Assembly (NCBI GenBank): GCA_959347315.1
Contig: OY365807.1
Location: forward strand, 16,132,874 to 16,196,873
Origin: Bimastos eiseni
Taxonomy: Eukaryota; Annelida; Clitellata; Crassiclitellata; Lumbricidae
Reading direction: 5' to 3'
DNA: 64,000 nt
A program made the translations under genes and the position numbers. Positions 57,401-64,000 of the stretch are shown here, one piece after another (the first letter of the stretch is position 1; every line of letters starts with the position of its first letter). Under the pieces are notes generated by a model. It saw nothing but the letters and a program-made list of their open reading frames with translations, was not told where the DNA came from and ran no database searches.

Positions 57401-60400
57401 TTGCTTAAACCATAAATTGCTTGTCAACAACTTTGTCATGTTTTTTATTTCATTAGCTGTAATGTGGAGTGGAACCAAGGGGTTATTGAGGAAGGAGATA
57501 AGTTGTACATAGACTTACAAGGTCAGCCATTGTTTTATTGTTTTGCAAATTTGTGTATTGTTTCATTTTGGCAAAACAGTTTTAATAATGGTCACTGTAG
57601 CTGGGCATGCCCTGGGTTTTGGCATATGTGGCTTTTTTGATGTTGCAAGAGGATGACAGTGAGGGTGCGGATAATGGTAATGATGACAGCAACATCAATG
57701 AATGATGTTGATGGTAATAATGTGGCCAGAGATTAATACAGAATTTAATGCCTTTGGTGCGGATGTTCTCATGATGAACCTCTGTCAGTTCCGTTGATGG
57801 TGAGAATATGGCAACATCGTATAGTGGAGACAGACATATTTAGTTAAAATATTTTGACACATTATCTTTACTAATTAGTATTACTTGTTTGGGTTTGTTC
57901 GAAAATGCATAGGATTATTAGGTTTCTAATATTTATTTTATATTTAGTTTATGTAAAGTTTATATTACTTAAAAAAATTATTTTCCATGAGATAAATTTC
58001 CATTGATATATGAGGATATTATTTGTGTGTTTCTTATTTTTTTATAATTTGTGTACTATTTGTTTTATTACTAGCATGTGAAGCGCTTAATTTAAATCTG
58101 ACGAGAACCTTGATCGAACAATACAGCAGAACGAAGGCGAAGTGGATCGATGATTACTCCACAAGCATGTTAGTTCCACTGGGAACTTCAATTCCACCAG
58201 GATTATTAGTATTTACCAGAAGCCATAATTTCCTTTAAGAATCTTTTAGTTTCTTCCATGAATATTCTTATTTTCTACTGCGTTGACTAGTTTTCAGTTT
58301 TCACCAGACAACTTATTTTCCATAGAGAATGGAACTTTAGTTTCCATGAAGAATCTTCGTTTCCATGAGCTATCTTAGTTTGTGCCAGAAATCTTTATTT
58401 TCTGGATTGATCTTGAATTCCTTGAGGAATCATAGTTTCGACAAGTAATCCTGGTTTCCGGCAGAAGTCTTACTGTCCATCAAGAATCTTAGTTTCCCAG
58501 GAATCTTCATTTCTACAGTTGATGTTAGTTTCTACAAGGAATCATAATTTTGCACAACAATTCTTAGTTTCAATGAGGATCCTTAATTTCTGCCAAATAG
58601 CAATTCCACCAGGTTTTGCTACTTACCCCTCAAAGTAACAGTTTAAAGTTTTCAGGAGTTGTAGTTTCTATCAAATCTTGGTTTCTACATTTTCATGACA
58701 AGTGCTACTTCTCTATGTACAGCCTTGAGTTGATTCATGTGTTGTATTTTTTGTGCTTTATGAGAACATATAAAAAATGTCTTGGATTTGTAGGTCAAAG
58801 GAGAATTCACTTCATTATAATTCGAGAAAGCGAATTCCATTCGTGCCATATGCCATTCGCAATCAGACAGGCTGTAACCTCAGGTTCATGACAATCAACA
58901 GTGCCCCGAGGTGAGCTGAAAAATATGTAATGTAGTCACTTTTTTACCATGCACGAAATACTTCTATTGGTCATTATTGTCATGACGTTTGTTTCTGTGT
59001 GTGTCTTCGTTTATTGAGAAACAGAAAATGTCCTTGTCAAAGTGCAGCGACTTACAAGTTCATGACAATTATTAAAGAGGTGTCAAACAGTCATGCAGCA
59101 TTTGAGTCATTAGAAAATATAACTGAGCTGGGAAATAAAGATTAGCTTCTTTAAATTCACTGGTTGTCATTTGTTTGCATAAAGTGCGCTTATTTTACAT
59201 TGTATAAAATTATTAAACAAAGATTACTTATGAACAAACTTAGCAGTGGTCTCATTGGGTGCCCATGTCTGGACCAGCAAACAGGGCAGTCTTAGACTTC
59301 TCCAGAACTGGGAAGATGAGAGGACTAGTTATTTCAGGCACAGGAGTTGTGGATGACAGTTCCAGGCTGAGAGGCCACAATAAGAAAAGCTCCTGGATTG
59401 GGTCATAGTAGAGTGCATACGTGGAAAAACACGAAGCCGTGAGTGGAAAATTGCAAAGAAGCCCTTGAGGATAAAGTGGAGACCATAGTGCAGATAAACC
59501 TCAGGTAGGTTGGGCCTCCACAGCGAGGCTGTTGCTCCTAATGGAGAAGGTCTTGAACTGTATATGCTGTTGAATATGGAGCCAATGAGTCCCAAATAAG
59601 GTCTGAAATCTGAGCAAACTTTGGAATGCAGCATTGAGAATAGACTGAAGTTTAAGATTTATTGCTTAAGTATTGTTTAAGAGTATATTGGTCTGCTGTA
59701 TTGTTTGATCAAGGCTCTCATCTGATTTAGATTAAGCATTTCACATGCTAATCATAAAAATATACACAGTAAAAAGAATCGTCAAATAATCAGGATCACA
59801 CAAATTATTATGTTGTCATAAATCAATATGGTCATTGTATTGCACTATATTGCATTTATTGCACAATTACAGGATGTAGTAATGTATTGCACTGTTCTCT
59901 ATTGTTGTTGTTGCAACAGGTCACACATATCCGGCATTGTTTCGGATGGAATTGGACCGATGGAGCACCAGTGGAAAACAGTTGGAGATGGATCGGAACT
60001 CACATTTCTAATTGATGAAAGGGACAAAATTAGACACAAGGTATTTTTACAGGATGAACAAAGGCTCTTGATCAAAGTCTGATTGCTAAAGTAAAAGACA
60101 ACTGGCTCAATTACTGTTTTCATTATTAATGAGCATATATTTTTAAGCTACCATTATCCTGCTGCTCAACTCCATGCTTCACTAAATTTAAATACTTATC
60201 ACAAGCTCACTTTGTTGAACATGATCTTGAAACTAGTAACACTGCATGACTTCCATGGACCCGATTTTTGCTCTTAGTCAACTCCATATGCACCTCTTAT
60301 TGGGTAATTATGTTCCCACTAATAATAATAATAATAACGCCGATTTATACGAAGACGTAGACGTGGCCCAAACCGCTACAAGGGCGCCGTACAACCTAAA

Positions 60401-63400
60401 ACGAAAGTCAGCAGACAGGATAAGCCTAAGAAAACAGAAAAACTTTCAGTTTAATGAGTCTACTGCATCGGCCAATCTGACAGTAGTTGGGAGACCGTTC
60501 CAGCACCGCTGGCCAGCACGGTCTCCGAAACGTTACATCATCCTATCCTAGTAGTCTAATTGTCCTGATTGGACCTCTTGTTCTATTCAGTTTACACTAT
60601 ACTTTTGAGTTTGTCATGCTAATGTTATTGTTCCCACTTTATGGTGATATGCCATGTCTAGTTAGCTGAGATCTACACTTTGTGCTGCATCCATTGGGGC
60701 CCTTCCTAGTTTTAACCCCAGTCTCAAGTAAACCCTTCAGAAGAAAGCATTTTAGCTTTCAGCTCTAGGAGTAATGTGAATCAAGCCCCAGTTCATATCA
60801 GCTTCAGCGTAGTTGAACGATGAGTAAGAGGTACCAGTATATCGAGGTCCATGATTAATCTATTTTCTCACAAAGGAGACATGATATTATTATATGCATG
60901 TAAGTATGTATTTACATTACAATATATCACAGTACATCACAAGTGTTCTGTCTTCATAGGATTTGCGAGGTTTGAGCATTGAGCACCAGTTACTTATCTA
61001 CACAACACTGTCATAGAGGTTGTAGAGTAGTTTAACTCTGTAAGAGTTGCTAACTAGTGTAGCACTTAGCCATTGCAACCACCTGTCTAACAGGTCACGC
61101 ATGAGTTGAAAGTTCATCAGTTGAAGCTGAAGGTTGACGGATGGAAGGAGATCGGACCGGTTTCAGTCGACAAGGTCGGGGTCTTTTTCCGAAAGGCCAG
61201 TCCAGACATTGACAGCACTTCCAAAATAGTAAGTAAGATTCTTGCTTGTGTCAACATAGTGCCATTATTAGGCCTTTTCATGCAGCTTACATTCATCTTG
61301 GATCAATCTTCCACAGACTACATATACTGTTTCGTGTGATTCAGTTGAGTGTACACTGCTTATCTGAGTCATGCCTGCAGAGATCACTTTAGCAATTTGC
61401 TGAATATTGTTTGATGTGGTAGTTCCAGGAGATGCCATGTGCTAGGATCGTGTTTGAGGTAAAGATCGAAGGCACTGCTCGAAAAGTGGTTACCATTCGG
61501 TCGGCTCTCGTCCTCAACAATCAACTTGAAGATGCTATTGAAGTGAAGATGGAGAAAGGTGGATGTAAGTAGGAAAAAGTGTTTTGAGGAGCATAACAAA
61601 TGCCAATATATCCCTGAGCATATTATATGCTGCCTTTTAAGTATCTTGTAATTTAATAGTATTTTTTGGTGCAATTTGTTTATTCATTCATTTGTTTGTT
61701 CATGTTTTCATCCACTCATTTGTAACCATGCTTCATCCATCCTTCTATCGATCCATTATTCAGCATTGAAGATGCATAGGTGTAAGGCAGTTGAAGAATG
61801 ACATTTCTGTGGGTAATAATTCTGCAGTTAGAGATCTTTAAGTGGCCCTATGTGAATACATCAAGTATTGTATGATGCTCATGTTATTGTTAGTTTTTAA
61901 AATATATTTAATTATTGCATACATTGTAATGATATGTGCTTGTCAGGTGCAAATATGAGCTACTTACTTACTTGTTAAATGATAGATTGATGTGTGTATG
62001 TATGTATGTATAATGTATTTATATAATTCCATAGGTTACATCTTTCTATATTCTTACTTTGAACTTGCAAAAAATTGCATTGTAGCTCGGAGCTGTACGA
62101 TGAACATTGCTCCATTTTCATCAATGCCGCTTCCTCTGGAGTTTGTGTACTCAAAGCTCTGGATCCGACCAAGTGGATGGTCGCTCGACTGGAGTTGCTC
62201 TCCGATCGAGTGGCAAATGGTTGCCAAGCCTGGTGATGTGCGTGATTCCTTCAACAAATGCAACTATATTGGATCAAGTTCCAGTGCTTACAGGTCTTTC
62301 CTCGCCTTCATTTACAAGATGGCAGGCTCTTGCATTTAAACTTATGGTTTAACTTCATGGACTGTTTGTAACTTATGGCAAATCATTGTTGAATACCTGT
62401 GATGAAAGGCTGTCAAAATTTGAGGCATTGTATTTATAGTTGTACTTCAGCTGGTTGAACCTAATGGTCAGGGCTGCTGTTCATAGAGAGAGGCACAAAT
62501 ATATATTGACTAGTGGCTTTTTATGGAAGTAGCATGGTGACTGGCTGCTGATGTTTTTAACTTTGCATCATCTAACTCAGATTACGGTGCATCCAGTATA
62601 CAGTAGTATTGAGTACCTCGCCTTAAATTGATCATTTACGGTTGAATCTTGTAAACCATAAGAAAAGTTTGATAATTGGATCGGGAATTCTGTTTTTATC
62701 ATGTGGATACTTCAGCTGATAGATTATTATGCCTGTAAAAGAAAAAAGAGTCAAGTTAATCGACTGATTTACCTTACGTTAAAAAATTCTTGCTTTGACA
62801 ATCTTTTCAGTAAGAACATTATCATGGCCACAGCAATTATAAAAACATATTATCTTTCCGAGTGAAGGCAAATTATTGTTTTGATGGGTAAGTAATTAGC
62901 AAATGAGTCCCTTACCTTGCTTACCTTAGTAGAATTCATGGTTACCTGCAACCTGTTCCATTCATGCTTAACATTGGTTGTGTTTAGATTCTGCATAGCT
63001 GTTTATAAACAACGCTATCCAGAGGATGGTGCTGCCACAGGGCGGTCTGCGGCATCGTCTCTGGCAGACGAGGGCACGACCTTTGCCGACCCGGGTCACA
63101 TCATTACTGTGATGCCACCACTGCAGGTGGAGAATCTGCTGCCCATTGACATGAGCTTCAGCATCAAAGCCAGCCATGCAAAGCCATGTTCAGCGACCAT
63201 CAAAGCTGGAAAGAAGTCGTATCTAGTGGGAGTGAGTGAAGCAGCTTCCCACTTCAGTAACATAAGAGTCTCAGTGACACATATGGCTGATTACCATTGT
63301 GTCTGCCTTTCTGTCTGTGTTTGAGCAAGAACTGACTGCTACTCAACTATACATGTCTGTTTGAAAGTTAATATTGCGCCCATTAATAGATCGGAAAGCA

Positions 63401-63946
63401 GGTGTTTACGGATTATTAGGGAAGCAACTTTTAAGTTATGGACATTTTGGTTTTTGATGTAGTGTTATTCCACCTTGCTTTATTGGGTATTTCTCACTGT
63501 ACCTGACTTTTAATGTTTTTCGTCTTATCTCATTGTGATTTTCACCACCCGACCTTACCTTCGTGTTTCTCGCTTTATTGTTTCGCTAGTATTTCCAACT
63601 TACTCTGACCTTTGGGCTTTAACCCTTTGCCTTGTATTTGGTCTTGGCCATTACCTTTTGAATTTCTCACTTTTCCTTGCCATTAGTTTGAGTTTTCCCA
63701 CCTTGTCATGCTTTGGATTTTTCAACCTGTTTCACTTTTGATTTTCCATGAATGTGTTGAGTTTAGATCAACCTCAATCAGTCAATGGAGCTCAGTGTGA
63801 CCTTGGAGAACTTTCCGATGTGCAAGGAACTGGTGATTCCTGCTGGCACTACAGATCACAAGGTGCGAATGTCTTTATTCGATGGAGAGAAGAACCTTCT
63901 GGAGCTTCAGGTCTACATCAAAGCACGTCTCGGAGGCTCACTTAAG
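21494..63946 (+). CDS. VPS13D: VPS13D, bridge-like lipid transfer protein (5' three quarters; runs off the window)
   Basis: A very large protein that channels lipids between membranes at ER-mitochondria and ER-peroxisome contacts, needed for mitochondrial shape and clearance. I resolved about 54 exons, roughly 3,300 codons, against about 4,400 in vertebrate VPS13D. The chorein N-terminus [19 protein letters not shown] begins at ATG 21494. The UBA domain in exon 55697-55866 identifies the D paralogue, since VPS13A, B and C lack one. The signature [13 protein letters not shown] in exon 12 is also VPS13D-like. The last exon seen (63767-63946) reads [20 protein letters not shown], in the VAB (adaptor-binding) region. 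The C-terminal VAB repeats, ATG2_C and PH-like domains lie beyond base 64000. Exon lists are given in the segment entries below. Confidence 0.96.
21591..21592 (+). promoter_or_regulatory. VPS13D: GC splice donor of VPS13D intron 1
   Basis: Exon 1 ends ...TTCCAAG and the intron begins gcaagt. Only this border joins exon 2 (GTCAAGTCGAATTGG) in frame to give [15 protein letters not shown]. The nearby GT at 21596 leads to a stop within exon 2. AG|GCAAGT is the classic strong form of the minor GC-AG class. Confidence 0.85.
21931..22316. repeat. 190-bp tandem duplication
   Basis: Copy 1 is 21931-22120 and copy 2 is 22121-22316. They are nearly identical except for a 6-bp insertion (ccacat) in copy 2 and a few substitutions. 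Both begin tttatgtgcagtttgacaat. Confidence 0.92.
21931..22460 (-). mobile_element. LINE fragment (endonuclease-RT type) with internal tandem duplication
   Basis: On the minus strand, [34 protein letters not shown] and [19 protein letters not shown] followed by [10 protein letters not shown] are recognisable as the C-terminal part of a non-LTR reverse transcriptase (the YGSETWT...W.D..TNEEVL block). It is antisense to VPS13D, in intron 1. The part from 21931 to 22316 is a direct tandem duplication of about 190 bp. Confidence 0.8.
28677..28988 (+). other. Unidentified 103-codon open frame in VPS13D intron 10
   Basis: A plus-strand ATG-to-stop frame of 103 codons just before exon 11, containing [20 protein letters not shown] and [20 protein letters not shown]. 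It has codon-like composition and no homology to the expected VPS13D sequence at this point, where exons 10 and 11 already join in phase. I cannot assign it. It may be a fragment of a mobile element or a lineage-specific cassette exon. Confidence 0.3.
30785..30924. repeat. 16-bp minisatellite
   Basis: About nine head-to-tail copies of taagctaagtgtattg with few variants, in VPS13D intron 13. Confidence 0.95.
31566..31870 (-). mobile_element. LINE reverse transcriptase fragment, antisense in VPS13D intron 14
   Basis: Minus-strand reading gives [20 protein letters not shown] followed by [20 protein letters not shown] and RIDHR. This is the same block as in the 150-940 copy (NLT..YF.LR.LR.IRRSVS). 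It is decayed, with stops upstream. Confidence 0.75.
32090..32200 (+). mobile_element. LINE 3' end
   Basis: Plus-strand cttaaaactgttctttttga, then gtagtttccttgaagggata and ctatgtaaatccctgaatga with GTGAAATGAA. This corresponds to the 3' end of the L2-like element at 10381-10478. Confidence 0.65.
32496..32560 (+). mobile_element. Possible hAT terminal fragment
   Basis: The sequence caggggtgtacaaccttttc just after exon 15 is typical of hAT transposon ends (CAGGGGTG...CAACC). No partner end was identified. Confidence 0.35.
33560..33640 (+). mobile_element. Possible hAT terminal fragment
   Basis: The sequence ccaggggtacccaaaacttt, followed by ggacactcagggcc, resembles hAT transposon ends of the CAGGGGTCCCCAAACTTTT class. 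It starts about 35 bp after exon 17. The other end was not found. Confidence 0.4.
33650..33735 (-). mobile_element. L2-like 3' tail
   Basis: Minus-strand gcgcctctgagtagatatct, then tgaagaggcgttatatgaag and an (ATTG)-rich tail. It matches the 17350-17465 copy and lies in VPS13D intron 17. Confidence 0.6.
33992..34022. repeat. (TA)n microsatellite
   Basis: A run of TA dinucleotides in VPS13D intron 17, about 110 bp before exon 18. Confidence 0.95.
35262..35282 (+). other. VPS13D: Phospho-FFAT-like motif in VPS13D
   Basis: The codons read D-F-M-T-P-S-S, preceded by S-A-D-E. This fits a phospho-FFAT core (acidic at 1, aromatic at 2, Thr at 4, followed by Pro) with an acidic upstream tract. Human VPS13D has a comparable DDEYKTPL segment that binds the ER protein VAP when phosphorylated. 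Position in the protein (after [13 protein letters not shown] and before [13 protein letters not shown]) is collinear with the human motif. Confidence 0.65.
35496..35533. repeat. Perfect 38-bp palindrome
   Basis: The left arm cagggaacagaacttcaa (35496-35513) is separated by gg from the exactly complementary right arm ttgaagttctgttccctg (35516-35533). It lies in VPS13D intron 20, 77 bp past exon 20. Confidence 0.97.
35690..35745 (-). mobile_element. Retroelement 3' tail remnant
   Basis: Reads tatttatatagctccttgta followed by agaacctctcatact on the plus strand; a similar word (ccctgtaagaacttctcaga) occurs at 45942. It resembles decayed LINE/SINE ends, in VPS13D intron 20. Confidence 0.4.
39470..39845 (+). 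mobile_element. LINE ORF2 C-terminal fragment (L2-like)
   Basis: Plus-strand pieces [20 protein letters not shown] and [12 protein letters not shown], then a shifted frame of the '[13 protein letters not shown]' type (from ttgtgggcccttccatctgg aatgacc), and a tail ggcagtatataaatgtacag with (ATGA)n. Frameshifted and in sense orientation in VPS13D intron 25. Confidence 0.75.
41078..49465 (+). other. VPS13D: VPS13D exons 27-36 (central region)
   Basis: Exons: 41078-41269, 42125-42261, 42483-42630, 42751 to about 43139, about 43584 to 44765, 45395-45536, 46130-46295, 47345-47606, 48134-48314 and 48797-49465. Landmarks: [129 protein letters not shown] and [20 protein letters not shown], all collinear with VPS13D. 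The 1.2 kb exon 31 is the largest in the window. The exon 30/31 junction is unresolved: the phases do not meet at any good GT-AG pair I could find. Confidence 0.87.
41440..41920 (-). mobile_element. LINE C-terminal fragment ([10 protein letters not shown] type)
   Basis: Minus-strand reading gives [20 protein letters not shown] and then [37 protein letters not shown] and [18 protein letters not shown]. This 'GH(V/I)xR...KRxRGxPRxxWxDxI' block is the C-terminus of the same kind of LINE as at 21931-22460. It is antisense, in VPS13D intron 27. Confidence 0.85.
49608..49857. repeat. 250-bp intronic duplication, copy A
   Basis: Direct repeat of 51605-51855, about 96 percent identical by eye, in VPS13D intron 36. 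Both copies run from tgtcatgatgtgtgctttat to ttttccaggttaagatc. Confidence 0.93.
50380..50520 (+). mobile_element. Possible tRNA-derived SINE
   Basis: The sequence gggctagcgggttttgaatc resembles a mutated tRNA B box (GGTTCGAATCC) with aaggctgagtcgccctt upstream in A-box position. This is weak evidence. It lies in VPS13D intron 37. Confidence 0.3.
51605..51855. repeat. 250-bp intronic duplication, copy B
   Basis: Direct repeat of 49608-49857, in VPS13D intron 38. It ends 20 bp before the true acceptor of exon 39 (51875) and contains its own strong pyrimidine tract and AG (ctttccatttttccag, ending 51846). Confidence 0.93.
54775..54915 (-). mobile_element. Dispersed repeat with AAT tail
   Basis: Starts with (AAT)n and then accacagtttatatgacact, followed by ggccataccgctacaagagc. 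The 60318-60550 segment repeats this layout (AAT)n, then gccgatttatacgaagacgt and gcccaaaccgctacaagggc. Shape and tail suggest a minus-oriented retroelement end. VPS13D intron 42. Confidence 0.55.
55697..55866 (+). other. VPS13D: VPS13D UBA domain exon
   Basis: This exon encodes [20 protein letters not shown] and [15 protein letters not shown]. It is a three-helix ubiquitin-associated fold with the (M/L)GF loop replaced by LGF and the AALWL third helix. Among VPS13 proteins only VPS13D carries a UBA domain, which binds ubiquitin chains. It lies near residue 2,755-2,800 of my model. Confidence 0.93.
56020..56235 (+). mobile_element. tRNA-derived SINE
   Basis: Contains an A-box-like ggccgattggttagagcggt and a B box gcaggttcgacccttg about 50 bp downstream, the promoter layout of a tRNA-derived RNA polymerase III element. 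A tail follows with aaggcgatatcaaatttcag and aatgtataaatga, resembling the LINE ends in this window. The body between is not tRNA-like, so it is a SINE and not a tRNA gene. Sense orientation in VPS13D intron 44. Confidence 0.7.
58195..58620. repeat. Degenerate minisatellite of about 28 bp
   Basis: Many loose copies of a unit like tttccatgaagaatcttagt run from just after exon 47 into intron 47. Examples: aactttagtttccatgaaga, caagaatcttagtttcccag and aattcttagtttcaatgagg. Confidence 0.7.
59300..59645 (-). mobile_element. LINE ORF2 C-terminal fragment, antisense
   Basis: Minus-strand reading [20 protein letters not shown], then [20 protein letters not shown] and [11 protein letters not shown]. 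This is the R(S/A)FSYxGPSAWNxLPxxLR block of L2-like LINEs, with substitutions. VPS13D intron 48. Confidence 0.7.
60318..60550 (-). mobile_element. Dispersed repeat with AAT tail (second copy)
   Basis: (AAT)n followed by gccgatttatacgaagacgt and ggcccaaaccgctacaaggg, the same layout as 54775-54915 but longer and richer in G+C. VPS13D intron 49. Confidence 0.55.
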
Positions 63947-64000
63947 GTAGGAGTGAATTTGAGAGCAGCTACTGGAATAGTTTTTAAGATGGCTTGTGCA

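Larger units (their letters stand above)
56701..63946 (+). other. VPS13D: VPS13D exons 45-54 (start of the VAB adaptor-binding region)
   Basis: Exons: 56701-56900, 57457-57521, 58075-58168, 58794-58910, 59920-60040, 61094-61228, 61429-61564, 62086-62293, 62988-63231 and 63767-63946. Landmarks: [128 protein letters not shown] and [19 protein letters not shown]. The last four belong to the first VAB repeats, the part that in human VPS13D recruits Miro. All phases agree, and the gene continues past the window. Confidence 0.9.

Noticed and set aside
60246..60551. A plus-strand 101-codon frame.
   Set aside because: It runs through the AAT-tailed dispersed repeat and matches no protein family I know.
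21494..63946. VPS13A or VPS13C instead of VPS13D.
   Set aside because: A UBA exon lies between the central region and VAB region, and the sequence throughout follows VPS13D.

Overview
This is nuclear DNA from a multicellular animal. It is AT-rich, every gene is split by GT-AG introns of roughly 100 to 1,500 bp, and it is littered with old LINE, SINE and DNA-transposon fragments and microsatellites. The proteins are typically metazoan: a kinesin-3 motor of the KIF28 type, the tRNA ligase RTCB, and VPS13D with its diagnostic UBA domain. The repeats (LINE tails, G/C-run MITEs, TAGGCCTA-like words) suggest a marine invertebrate, but I cannot name the phylum.

Layout. (1) About 957-6535, minus strand: ten consecutive exons of a kinesin-3 motor domain, covering the P-loop, switch I, switch II and the end of the motor core. 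The first exon was not found, and the stalk and tail lie beyond base 1. (2) 6536-11434: intergenic or 5' region with LINE 3' ends, one candidate DNA transposon end and no recognised gene. (3) 11435-18661, minus strand: a complete RTCB gene in 11 exons encoding exactly 505 codons plus stop, with every metal-binding residue and the guanylylated histidine at the positions known for human RTCB. (4) 18662-21493: a 2.8 kb head-to-head gap between RTCB and VPS13D, which must hold both promoters. (5) 21494 to the window end, plus strand: about 54 exons (about 3,300 codons) of VPS13D, from the chorein N-terminus through the phospho-FFAT-like region and UBA domain into the VAB (adaptor-binding) region. 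The C-terminal quarter lies beyond base 64000.

I placed exon borders by reading both sides of each intron, requiring splice consensus and reading-phase continuity, and comparing the protein with what I know of the families. Nearly all borders agree in phase. The exceptions are the VPS13D exon 24/25, 18/19 and 30/31 junctions. VPS13D intron 1 uses a GC donor.

The three genes are not an operon or an obvious functional unit: a microtubule motor, the tRNA-splicing/XBP1 ligase, and a lipid-transfer bridge protein acting at mitochondria, peroxisomes and ER. The best leads are a complete hAT-type MITE with 8-bp target duplications, a TA-flanked MITE in RTCB intron 1, a 250-bp intronic duplication carrying a decoy splice acceptor in VPS13D, a perfect 38-bp palindrome, the GC-AG intron, the conserved phospho-FFAT-like motif, and a Ser-to-Cys change next to a Mn ligand in RTCB. 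I saw no previously undescribed multi-gene system.
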